Assembly (NCBI RefSeq): GCF_019037185.1
Contig: NZ_JAHHXM010000001.1
Span: forward strand, 62,001 to 126,000
DNA length: 64,000 bases
Source of the DNA: Oceanobacillus caeni
GTDB lineage: Bacteria > Bacillota > Bacilli > Bacillales > Amphibacillaceae
Reading direction: 5' to 3'
The position numbers were made by a program, and so were the translations under genes. Below are positions 55,439 through 63,174 of this stretch, piece after piece (position 1 is the stretch's first letter; each line of letters opens with the position of its first letter). Under the pieces are notes generated by a model. The model saw only the letters and a program-made list of their open reading frames with translations. It was not told where the DNA came from and did no database searches.

Positions 55439-56281
55439 TTATTTAAATTCTCGCTCTTCCCACCACGGGTAGAAGTCTGGCATATCGGAACTTACTCTCA
55501 GGCTGAAGTTGGGTTTACGCTTTTCAAGAAAGGCCTCTACCCCTTCTTGAACATCCGCATTTCTACCGGTCCAGTAAATATATTTAGATTCTACTTTATG
55601 AGATTCCATGGGATGGTCCGCTCCAAGCATTCTCCACATCAGTTGTCTATTTAATGCAACAGACACAGCAGATGTATTTTCAACAATTTCAGCTGCCAGT
55701 TGTCGTGATGTACTCAATAATTCATCAGCAGGAACTACCCGACTAACTAATCCATGTTCTTTTGCTTCCTGAGCTGAAAAAACTCTACCAGTTGATACCC
55801 ATTCTATCGCTTGACTTATCCCAACAATTCTTGGTAGAAACCATCCACTACACGCTTCTTGTGTAATTCCTCTTCGTGCAAAGACAAACCCCATCTTTGC
55901 ATTTTCAGAAGCGATACGTATATCCATTGGTAAAGTCATTGTAATTCCAACTCCAACCGCTGGGCCATTAATCGCTGCGATAATAGGTTTGTTAAGTTCA
56001 AAAATTCGTAGAGAAACTAAGCCTCCACCATCACGGTAATCTTCCATAGAAGTCTCAGAACGGAATATACTAGCATCTTTATCTAAATCGGCACCGGCAC
56101 AAAACGCTTTACCTTCCCCTGTCATAATGAGTACTCTCACTTCATCGTTTTCATCCGCATGATCCAAAGCCTGGATAATCTCATCTCCCAGAAACTCGGT
56201 ATACGCATTTAATCGATCCGGTCGATTTAATGTAATCGTCATGATGTTGTCCATAATATTTGTTTTAATCGTTTTAAACAT
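55439..56281 (-). CDS. enoyl-CoA hydratase/isomerase
   Basis: Crotonase-fold protein of 280 residues. The oxyanion motif is GEGKAFCAGADLDKD (about 54-68). NGPAVGVGITMTLPMDIRIASENAKMGF (about 104-131) lacks the first glutamate, and the second segment reads FVFARRGITQEACSGWFLPRIVG with Glu. This subgroup is common in Bacillus and Actinobacteria catabolic clusters. The exact reaction is unclear. It has a longer C-terminus with KPNFSLRVSSDMPDFYPWW. Confidence 0.85.
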   Translation of the reverse strand: MFKTIKTNIMDNIMTITLNRPDRLNAYTEFLGDEIIQALDHADENDEVRVLIMTGEGKAFCAGADLDKDASIFRSETSMEDYRDGGGLVSLRIFELNKPIIAAINGPAVGVGITMTLPMDIRIASENAKMGFVFARRGITQEACSGWFLPRIVGISQAIEWVSTGRVFSAQEAKEHGLVSRVVPADELLSTSRQLAAEIVENTSAVSVALNRQLMWRMLGADHPMESHKVESKYIYWTGRNADVQEGVEAFLEKRKPNFSLRVSSDMPDFYPWWEEREFK

Positions 56282-56323
56282 ATTTCTCCCTCCCTTTTTT
56301 ATATATTCTGAACAAACTTATAA

Positions 56324-56361
56324 CTAAGAAGCCATCATTTATTTTGATGGCTTCTTAGTTT
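56324..56361 (-). terminator. terminator of the reductase gene at 56382-57410
   Basis: AACTAAGAAGCCATCA / TGATGGCTTCTTAGTT, a 16-bp perfect stem. Confidence 0.75.
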
Positions 56362-56381
56362 GCAGATTGAAAGGTATACAT

Positions 56382-57410
56382 TTATATTATTTCGTCGTTT
56401 TCGTTACGAACCCGGACTAATTGCTTCCCAATATTTTCACCCCGGAAGAGCCCCGTAAACGCTTTTGGTGCATTTTCAAGTCCGTTTACTATATTCTCTC
56501 GATAGGTTAATTTTCCTTCTTTCACCCATTTCCCTAGTTGTTTGTATCCTTCATCAAATCGCTCGTAATAATCACCGACAATATACGCTTTCATTAACGC
56601 ACTACGATTTAGTAAATAACGTTGGATACGTGGTCCAAAAGAAGGTTCCGTATTGTTATATTCGGAAATAATGCCACAAACAGCTATTCTAGCTTGGAAA
56701 TTCAGCAAACTCATAACCGCATCGGAAATTTCACCGCCAACATTATCGAAATAAATATCTATACCATCCGGACATTTTTCCTTCAGTGAGGCTTTAACAT
56801 TTTCTGTTTTATAATTAATCGTTGCATCAAAACCGAGTTCTTTTTCCAGATACGTATTTTTTTCATCTGATCCCGCAATCCCAACTACACGACAACCATG
56901 AATTTTAGCAATTTGACCTACCACAGTACCTACTGCTCCAGCCGCTCCTGAAACAACCACCGTTTCTCCTGCTTTGGGTTTTCCAATATCAAGTAAACCA
57001 AAATATGCAGTAAGTCCAGGCATACCTACTACACCTAATGCAGTAGAGATTGGAGCCAAGTTAGGATCGACCTTTCTTAATCCCTTTCCACTTGTTACAG
57101 AATAATCAGCCCAATTTAGTCGTCCTTCTACGATATCCCCTACCTTGAATTTGTCGTGGTTGGATTCTATAATTCTTCCTACGACGCCACCGGTTAAAAC
57201 TTGATTAAGTTCAAATGGGGACGTGTATGTTTTAACCCCATTCATTCTACCTCTCATATAAGGATCAACCGATAAATAAATGGTTTGAACCAGCACTTCA
57301 CCATCGTTCACCTTAGGTACCTGTTTTGTTTGCAATTTAAAATTATCATCTGTCGGCATTCCCTTTGGTCTACTTACTAATAAAAACTCCCTGTTTGTTC
57401 TATTAATCAT
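56382..57410 (-). CDS. NADP-dependent medium-chain reductase (YfmJ/PTGR type)
   Basis: Zinc-free medium-chain reductase of 342 residues. LSVDPYMRGRMN (about 48-59) and GVVGMPGLTAYFGLLDIG are diagnostic, as is the NADP motif VSGAAGAVGTVVGQIAKIHGCRVVGIAGSDEK split around 145-170. Family members reduce alpha,beta-unsaturated ketones and aldehydes, including oxidised-lipid products. The ATG at 57410 follows TGGAGGAGTG, and the upstream ATG does not. It is placed 67 bp after the MBL-fold gene. Confidence 0.88.
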   Translation of the reverse strand: MINRTNREFLLVSRPKGMPTDDNFKLQTKQVPKVNDGEVLVQTIYLSVDPYMRGRMNGVKTYTSPFELNQVLTGGVVGRIIESNHDKFKVGDIVEGRLNWADYSVTSGKGLRKVDPNLAPISTALGVVGMPGLTAYFGLLDIGKPKAGETVVVSGAAGAVGTVVGQIAKIHGCRVVGIAGSDEKNTYLEKELGFDATINYKTENVKASLKEKCPDGIDIYFDNVGGEISDAVMSLLNFQARIAVCGIISEYNNTEPSFGPRIQRYLLNRSALMKAYIVGDYYERFDEGYKQLGKWVKEGKLTYRENIVNGLENAPKAFTGLFRGENIGKQLVRVRNENDEII

Positions 57411-57476
57411 TCTCACTCCTCCATATTTATCTATCAATTCCATTTTAATGACATTTAAATTTAATAATCAAATATT

Positions 57477-58268
57477 CTAGCTTTGAATGTCCGAAACAAT
57501 AGAATGAACAATATTGATAGAAGAGTATTCACCTTTTGAATACTCTTCCAGTCTATATTTCTTCGCAAATAAGGTTTTGTCTATTTCTGATACAGAATAA
57601 CCTTTTTTATATAAATCCATTACAGAATCATATATTCCTCGTAAGTTATCTAACTTAGTTTCCAATTTTTCTCTTCCATCAGGTAAATAACCGGCATGAG
57701 AACAATACATCGCTCCAAAATCTAATTTCAGTAACGTTTGAATGGAATTCATTATCTTTGAAATAGATTCGGTTTTCATGAGTACTTTAACTGTAGGTAA
57801 AATATAAATATCTCCTGAGAACAATCTACCGGTTTGCTTGTTAAATAGGGATACATGATCATCTGCATGCCCCGGTGTGTAAAATACTTCCCATTCTACA
57901 TTTCTTGATTGTATACTTTCTCCTAATGGCAAGGGGTGGAATTCTTCTCGAATCCCCCATGCTATTTGACGATATTCGGGATAGTCAGCAGGTTTCTCAC
58001 AAACCGTAATCCCCTTTGGGTAAATATAAATGGGGACATTTTTGTTTTTTTGAATCCATGAAGCTGTACCTGCATGATCCTCATGACTATGGGTTAACGT
58101 AACCAAATCAAAATCGTACTGGTCATAAAAAGCTATTAATTCATTTTCTAATATTTTTGGACCCGTATCGATTAACATTCCATCTACCAAATATAGATAA
58201 ACAGTATTTTTACTTGGTGTCACTGCCTTTACACAGGTCATATTTTCATGATTTGTAATATCTATCAT
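57477..58268 (-). CDS. MBL-fold metallo-hydrolase
   Basis: Metallo-beta-lactamase-fold protein of 263 residues. Zinc motif LTHSHEDHAGTASW (HxHxDH, about 57-65), the next His in YTPGHADDHVSLF, the bridging Asp in RLFSGDIYILP and the last His in YCSHAGYLPDG. The metal set is complete. Substrates of such enzymes include thioesters and lactones. Given the lactonase-like gene at 35-36 kb, an esterase or lactonase role is possible. A perfect inverted repeat sits just ahead of its ribosome site. Confidence 0.85.
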   Translation of the reverse strand: MIDITNHENMTCVKAVTPSKNTVYLYLVDGMLIDTGPKILENELIAFYDQYDFDLVTLTHSHEDHAGTASWIQKNKNVPIYIYPKGITVCEKPADYPEYRQIAWGIREEFHPLPLGESIQSRNVEWEVFYTPGHADDHVSLFNKQTGRLFSGDIYILPTVKVLMKTESISKIMNSIQTLLKLDFGAMYCSHAGYLPDGREKLETKLDNLRGIYDSVMDLYKKGYSVSEIDKTLFAKKYRLEEYSKGEYSSINIVHSIVSDIQS

Positions 58269-58283
58269 TTTGTTGAATCCCTC

Positions 58284-58310
58284 CTATTGCTTATCCAACG
58301 TAAGCAATAG
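58284..58310. promoter_or_regulatory. inverted repeat ahead of the MBL-fold gene
   Basis: CTATTGCTTA / TAAGCAATAG with a seven-base loop. It lies 16-42 bp upstream of the start codon and adjoins the GGAGGG site. It may be an operator or a hairpin affecting translation. Confidence 0.4.
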
Positions 58311-58317
58311 TTATTAA

Positions 58318-58361
58318 AATTTCAGTGGGGATGAAATGAAGAAATCCCTCACTGAAATTTC
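58318..58361 (-). terminator. hairpin after the ACAD10/11-like gene
   Basis: AAATTTCAGTGGGGA / TCCCTCACTGAAATTT. It resembles hairpin 1 of the type A repeats and may be derived from one. Confidence 0.65.
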
Positions 58362-58364
58362 GAT

Positions 58365-59597
58365 TTAATTCACCGTTATTTTCGATCTCTTATTTCTTCT
58401 TTCTCGAATTTCTAATTTTGCAATATCACGAATGTGCACTTGATCTGGTCCATCCACAATTCGAAGTGTTCTTGCATGTGCATAATGTTCTGCTAATGGG
58501 AAGTCTTGAGAAACTCCTCCACCACCATAAACCTCAATCGCACGATCAATTACATTTAGAGTCGCTCGGGGAACCGCAACTTTTATCATCGCAATCTCCT
58601 TACGTGCTGCTTTTGCACCATACTGATCAATCTTATGAGCAGTGCTAAGTGTTATTAATCTTGCTTGTTCAATTTCCAATCTACTTTCTGCAATTTGAGC
58701 ACGTACTACATCCTTATCAATTAGGTTGGATCCAAATGCCTCCCTCTCCTCCGCACGATCTATTAATAAATCCAAGGCACGTTCCGCTTGTCCAATAGCA
58801 CGCATTGCATGGTGAATTCTTCCAGGCCCTAATCTACCTTGAGCGATTTCAAATCCACGACCTTCACCTAATATTAAGTTAGATACCGGTACTCGTACAT
58901 TATTATAGTGCACTTCCGCATGACCTGTAGGAGCATGGTCATAACCAAATATTTTTAATGGGCGTTTAATTTCTACCCCAGGCGTATCCATGGGAACCAA
59001 TACCATCGATTGTTGTTTGTACGTTTCCGCACTAGGGTCTGTTTTCCCCATAACAATGGCAATTTTACATCTAGGATCAATAGCTCCTGTAGACCACCAT
59101 TTTCTCCCGTTGATAACGTATTCATCGCCATCACGAATAATTTCAGTTTGTATATTCGTCGCATCAGAAGAAGCAACAGATGGTTCCGTCATCGAAAAGA
59201 TAGACCGAATTTCACCTTCTAATAATGGAGTTAGCCATTTTTGTTTTTGTTCTTCATTACCATACTTAATTAAGACCTCCATATTTCCGGTATCAGGAGC
59301 ATTACAATTAAAGATTTCAGGAGCAATTAGAGATCGTCCCATAATTTCACAAAGATGTGCATATTCATAGTTCGTTAATCCCTTGCCATATTTTTCATCC
59401 GCATAGAAAAGATTCCATAATCCTTGTCTTTTTGCATTCTGTTTCAGGTCTTCAATAATTGGTGGAATTGTCCAACGGTCCTCAGCAGTTTCCAAGTATG
59501 CTTCTACTTCTTTTTCTGCAGGGTATACATACTCTTCCATGAAGTCAATCAGTTCTTCTCTGAGTCGTTCGGCATAACTTGATATTTCCTTTAACAT
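58365..59597 (-). CDS. acyl-CoA dehydrogenase, ACAD10/11 type
   Basis: FAD-dependent acyl-CoA dehydrogenase of 410 residues with the ACAD10/11 pattern. [18 protein letters not shown] (about 138-155) replaces the usual [35 protein letters not shown] (about 165-190), [28 protein letters not shown] and [32 protein letters not shown] follow. In mammals ACAD10/11 remove phosphate from 4-phosphoacyl-CoA made by their kinase domain. The kinase-like gene here is separate (39954-40994). The ATG at 59597 follows AAAGGAGG, not the upstream hydrophobic extension. Confidence 0.88.
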   Translation of the reverse strand: MLKEISSYAERLREELIDFMEEYVYPAEKEVEAYLETAEDRWTIPPIIEDLKQNAKRQGLWNLFYADEKYGKGLTNYEYAHLCEIMGRSLIAPEIFNCNAPDTGNMEVLIKYGNEEQKQKWLTPLLEGEIRSIFSMTEPSVASSDATNIQTEIIRDGDEYVINGRKWWSTGAIDPRCKIAIVMGKTDPSAETYKQQSMVLVPMDTPGVEIKRPLKIFGYDHAPTGHAEVHYNNVRVPVSNLILGEGRGFEIAQGRLGPGRIHHAMRAIGQAERALDLLIDRAEEREAFGSNLIDKDVVRAQIAESRLEIEQARLITLSTAHKIDQYGAKAARKEIAMIKVAVPRATLNVIDRAIEVYGGGGVSQDFPLAEHYAHARTLRIVDGPDQVHIRDIAKLEIRERRNKRSKITVN

Positions 59598-59844
59598 ACA
59601 AACTCCTCCTTTAAATAAAATTAATGAAGTCATGATAAGAAATATACTTTCAGCCATCCCCTTTCAAATGGCTGATAGCGGAGCACTCCGCTATATTCTG
59701 ATTATTAGGAAATGTGTATACCTAAAATTCTAACATCGTTCTATTTTAAACACAATGTTGGTTTTATAATATTCTATAAATTTAAACAATAATTCAAAGC
59801 ATAAACAAGATACGCAACTTAGAAATATACTTTTTATTGCCTTT

Positions 59845-60273
59845 TCATACACCTTCTTTTACTAGGTTACGTTGTAAATGAGTTCTTATTTCTTCTGGGA
59901 TCGGCTGAGATAGTTGCTCTGAATAATTAAAACTAACCATAGTAGCGGTGGCACGAACAACTTCTTCTTTTGTATCAGCATGTGTAATAACATGATTAAA
60001 AGTAAAACTCTTGTTACCTATATGAGATACAGTCGTATTTACCTTCAGAATATCCCCAGCGTATGCTTGAGAAATATAATCACATTTGGTTGAAGCTAAA
60101 ATAAAATTATTTAAAGATAGACCCTCTCTCCCATTAAAATCCTGCCGTAAGTTATGATTAAAAAACCTTGTTCGAGCTTCTTCTAAGTATAAAAAATAAC
60201 TTGTATTATTCACATGACCAGCAGCATCTGTTTCACTGAACCGTACATATACTTCAATCTCATTAGTTTCCAT
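59845..60273 (-). CDS. acyl-CoA thioesterase (4HBT family)
   Basis: Hotdog-fold thioesterase of 142 residues: YVRFSETDAAGHVNNTSYFLYLEEARTRFF (about 8-37, with Asp of the catalytic loop). It hydrolyses acyl-CoA to acid and CoA. The ATG at 60273 follows TGGAGG. A second ATG upstream lies within the ribosome site. It is 49 bp after the thiolase and probably in its operon. Compare the frameshifted relative at 33135-33543. Confidence 0.9.
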   Translation of the reverse strand: METNEIEVYVRFSETDAAGHVNNTSYFLYLEEARTRFFNHNLRQDFNGREGLSLNNFILASTKCDYISQAYAGDILKVNTTVSHIGNKSFTFNHVITHADTKEEVVRATATMVSFNYSEQLSQPIPEEIRTHLQRNLVKEGV

Positions 60274-60287
60274 ATTCTCCTCCATTT

Positions 60288-60334
60288 TTAGTAGACTCCC
60301 ACCTAATAAATGATAAGTGGGAGTATTCTGCTAC
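60288..60334 (-). repeat. possible type A repeat fragment in inverse orientation
   Basis: TAGTAGACTCCCACCT..AAGTGGGAGTATTCTG resembles the reverse complement of the end module. It could equally be a simple hairpin in the gap between thioesterase and thiolase genes. Confidence 0.3.
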
Positions 60335-61503
60335 TATTCTTTTTCAATAATTGTTGCTATTCCTTGACCTCCACCAATACATGCCGTTATAAGCGCATAC
60401 TTTCCTTCTCTTCTTTGTAATTCATAAGCCGCTTTCGTAACAAGGATGGCACCGGTAGCTCCAAGTGGATGACCATGTGCAATCGCACCACCATTTACAT
60501 TTAGTTTTTCAGGGTTAAATGATAGTTCGCGGTCACAAGCAATTACTTGTGCAGCGAAAGCTTCATTTAGCTCGATAATATCCATATCATCTATTTGCAG
60601 GCCTGATTTTTCCATCACTTTCTTGGTTGCTGGTACAGGTCCAATCCCCATTATATTAGGGTCAACTCCTGCCACAGCAGTTTCACGAATAACCGCTAAC
60701 GGTTTTAGACCTTGTTCTTCTGCTTTTTCACGGGACATGATTACAAGAGCAGAAGCTGCATCATTCAGCCCTGAACTTGATCCAGCTGTAACCGTTCCAT
60801 CTTTAACGAAAGCAGCAGGTAGTTTTGATAAACCTTCTATTGTTGAATTTGGACGGGGATGTTCATCTTTTTTAAATATAACCGGCTCTCCTTTTCTGAC
60901 CGGAACTGAAATCGGAACAATTTGTTCATCAAACCGACCGTCTTCCATAGCGATTGCCATTCTTTGTTGACTTCGAAGAGCAAATTCGTCCTGCTCCTCC
61001 CTTGTAATATTATATTTTTCAGCTAGATTTTCCGCAGTTATCCCCATAGGAGGATCTCCAATTTCTTTTGGAGAAAGTTGAGAACTTCTAAATTTTGGCG
61101 GCGTTGCTGCATAAGGCTTTTCCGGCCGATCCATAAGATAAGGTGCTCGACTCATACTTTCTGTTCCGCCTGCTATATACACATCACCTTCACCAGCTCT
61201 AATTGCCTGTGCCGCTAATGCAACTGCATTAATTCCTGATCCACATTGTCTATCAATGGTTAATCCTGGAAGATTAATAGATAATCCAGCTTGTAAAGCA
61301 GTTAACCTAGCAATATTTCCACCACCACTTAAAACATTTCCAAAAATCACATCATCAATTTCTTCTGGATTAACCTTGGCACGTTTGACCGACTCTTTAA
61401 TTACCTCTGCACCATATACATGAGCTGGAACAGTAACCAACGCTCCACCTTGTCTAGCAATTGGTGTCCGAACAGCGGAAACAATAACTGCATCTCTTTT
61501 CAT
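60334..61503 (-). CDS. acetyl-CoA acyltransferase (thiolase)
   Basis: Thiolase of 389 residues with all three catalytic residues: Cys in LTIDRQCGSGINAVALAAQ (about 88), His in GGAIAHGHPLGATGA (about 346) and Cys in CIGGGQGIATIIE (about 377). It cleaves 3-oxoacyl-CoA. It lies in a probable operon: ACAD (63175), SDR, FAS1-like, MaoC, thiolase, thioesterase. Gene spacing is 21 bp from MaoC. Confidence 0.94.
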   Translation of the reverse strand: MKRDAVIVSAVRTPIARQGGALVTVPAHVYGAEVIKESVKRAKVNPEEIDDVIFGNVLSGGGNIARLTALQAGLSINLPGLTIDRQCGSGINAVALAAQAIRAGEGDVYIAGGTESMSRAPYLMDRPEKPYAATPPKFRSSQLSPKEIGDPPMGITAENLAEKYNITREEQDEFALRSQQRMAIAMEDGRFDEQIVPISVPVRKGEPVIFKKDEHPRPNSTIEGLSKLPAAFVKDGTVTAGSSSGLNDAASALVIMSREKAEEQGLKPLAVIRETAVAGVDPNIMGIGPVPATKKVMEKSGLQIDDMDIIELNEAFAAQVIACDRELSFNPEKLNVNGGAIAHGHPLGATGAILVTKAAYELQRREGKYALITACIGGGQGIATIIEKE

Positions 61504-61523
61504 TTTTTTACACTCCTGTTCTA

Positions 61524-61925
61524 TTAATAAACTTTAAATCTTACCTGACCTTTTATAGCCGCTTTTCCATTATCTTTAAGAGCAACCACATCAAAATTTA
61601 AGTAATCTTCATGAACTTCATCTAAAACTGCTTTCAACGTAATAACATCATCCAAAAAGACCATATCTGCAAACCGAATCTTATAATCTTGAATAAATCC
61701 TTCTTCTAGATAAGGCGTAAATAATTTAGATAGATTTCCCATTGTCCACATGCCATGGGCGATAATTCCTGGTAAACCTGCTTTTGTAGCTTCCTTGTCA
61801 ATAGTGTGAATAGGGTTAAAGTCCCCTGAAGCTCCAGCGTATTTAATTAAATCAAGACGAGATACAGGATTCAGCTGAACTTCACTTAATGTATTGCCTT
61901 TCTTTAAATCTAGTAAACGGTTCAT
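61524..61925 (-). CDS. MaoC-like dehydratase subunit
   Basis: MaoC/hotdog hydratase-2 protein of 133 residues. The hydratase-2 motif is DFNPIHTIDKEATKAGLPGIIAHGMWTMG, with catalytic Asp and His (about 36-58). Paired with the preceding FAS1-like gene with an ATGA overlap (61922-61925), so the two chains most likely form one heteromeric enzyme, as MaoC pairs in actinobacterial steroid clusters do. It hydrates 2-enoyl-CoA. Confidence 0.9.
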   Translation of the reverse strand: MNRLLDLKKGNTLSEVQLNPVSRLDLIKYAGASGDFNPIHTIDKEATKAGLPGIIAHGMWTMGNLSKLFTPYLEEGFIQDYKIRFADMVFLDDVITLKAVLDEVHEDYLNFDVVALKDNGKAAIKGQVRFKVY

Positions 61926-62371
61926 TTAACCAATTCCTTTCTAACCGCTTCCGTAATAATGACAGTTTGATTTTCTGTGAAAATAGTATTTCCTTCTTCA
62001 TCTTCTCCGTATCTTTTTAAAACTATAAAGCCTAGCAAGCCGATACTAGCTTTCTTTTCATAATATTCTGCTACCTCTGTAAAACAATAAATAGTTTCAC
62101 CAACGAGTAGTGGTCGTTTATAATGATATGTCTGCTCACCATGAATTAACCCAACATTTGGAAGATGTAATTCTTCTATTTCACCGTAATCAAAGACTCG
62201 GGGAAAAGTTGGTGGTGCAATATTTCCTTTATACCTTGACTTTTTTCCATATTCTTCATCTATAAATAATGGATGTGAATCCCCTATAGAATCCGCAAAT
62301 CTTTTTACCATGCCCATTTCCACAATATTTTTTACTTTTTGGGATTTTTTTCCGATTACATTTTTATACAA
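61922..62371 (-). CDS. FAS1-like / MaoC N-terminal dehydratase subunit
   Basis: MaoC_dehydrat_N protein of 149 residues. The motif VKRFADSIGDSHPLFIDEEYGKKSRYKGNIAPPTFP (about 27-62) is diagnostic, and IHGEQTYHYKRPLLVGETI (about 85) is typical. This subunit usually lacks or has only part of the catalytic His/Asp and serves as partner. TTG at 62371 is seven bases after GGAGGG. The GTG at 62386 overlaps that site. It is coupled to the MaoC gene. Confidence 0.88.
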   Translation of the reverse strand: MYKNVIGKKSQKVKNIVEMGMVKRFADSIGDSHPLFIDEEYGKKSRYKGNIAPPTFPRVFDYGEIEELHLPNVGLIHGEQTYHYKRPLLVGETIYCFTEVAEYYEKKASIGLLGFIVLKRYGEDEEGNTIFTENQTVIITEAVRKELVK

Positions 62372-62388
62372 TAAAGTTCCCTCCACTA

Positions 62389-63153
62389 TTAATCTTTTGG
62401 ACCTCCAGCTACATAGATTACTTGCCCATTGACAAAGCCAGATTTTTCATCCGCATAGAAAGCTACTGCATTCGCGATATCCGAAGGCTTTCCACTGCGA
62501 CCAACAGGAATTTGCTCTACACTTAACCGTACCATCTCGTCAAAAGAAATACCGATTCTTTCTGCCGTTGCTTTCGTCATATCTGTTTCAATAAATCCCG
62601 GCGCAATGGCATTAGCGGTAATTCCATATTTACCTAATTCTATCGCTAGAGTCTTTGTAAATCCTTGTATACCTGCTTTTGCAGTTGCGTAATTCGCTTG
62701 CCCACGATTACCTAATGCTGAAGTGGATGAAATATTAATAATCCTTCCAAACTTATTTTTAACCATGTACTTTTGTGCTGCACGAGTGGCATGAAATGCA
62801 CCCTTCAAATGAACATTCATGACCTGGTCCCAATCATTATCAGTCATTTTAAATAGTAAATTATCCCGAATAATGCCAGCATTATTCACAAGAATATCGA
62901 GTGAGCCAAAACGACTAACCACTTCTTCCATTGACTCTTCTACTTCATTAGCATGAACAACATCTACTACTTTTGTATAAATTTCATATCCTTCCTCTTT
63001 GAATTCTTGTGCCATTTCCCTTAAAGCCTTTTCATTAACATCTACAACTGCTACCTTTGCCCCTTCTTCGGCAAATAATTTTGCAATACCTTTTCCTATT
63101 CCACGGCTTCCACCTGTGATATAAGCTACTTTTTCATTAAATCGGTTGGACAT
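62389..63153 (-). CDS. 3-oxoacyl-ACP/CoA reductase-like SDR
   Basis: FabG-like SDR of 254 residues: TGGSRGIGKGIAKLFAEEGAKV (about 13-34), NNAGIIRDNLLFKMTDNDWDQVMNVHLKGAF, NISSTSALGNRGQANYATAKAG (triad) and the C-terminal FVNGQVIYVAGGPKD. It would oxidise the (R)-3-hydroxyacyl-CoA made by the MaoC pair, acting in the degradative direction. It is placed between ACAD and the MaoC pair. Confidence 0.9.
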   Translation of the reverse strand: MSNRFNEKVAYITGGSRGIGKGIAKLFAEEGAKVAVVDVNEKALREMAQEFKEEGYEIYTKVVDVVHANEVEESMEEVVSRFGSLDILVNNAGIIRDNLLFKMTDNDWDQVMNVHLKGAFHATRAAQKYMVKNKFGRIINISSTSALGNRGQANYATAKAGIQGFTKTLAIELGKYGITANAIAPGFIETDMTKATAERIGISFDEMVRLSVEQIPVGRSGKPSDIANAVAFYADEKSGFVNGQVIYVAGGPKD

Positions 63154-63174
63154 AATTCTTATTCCCCCTAGTTA

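Noticed and set aside
59010-59370. 126- and 70-codon plus-strand frames
   Set aside because: Antisense to the ACAD10/11-like dehydrogenase. Compositional shadows, no start signals.
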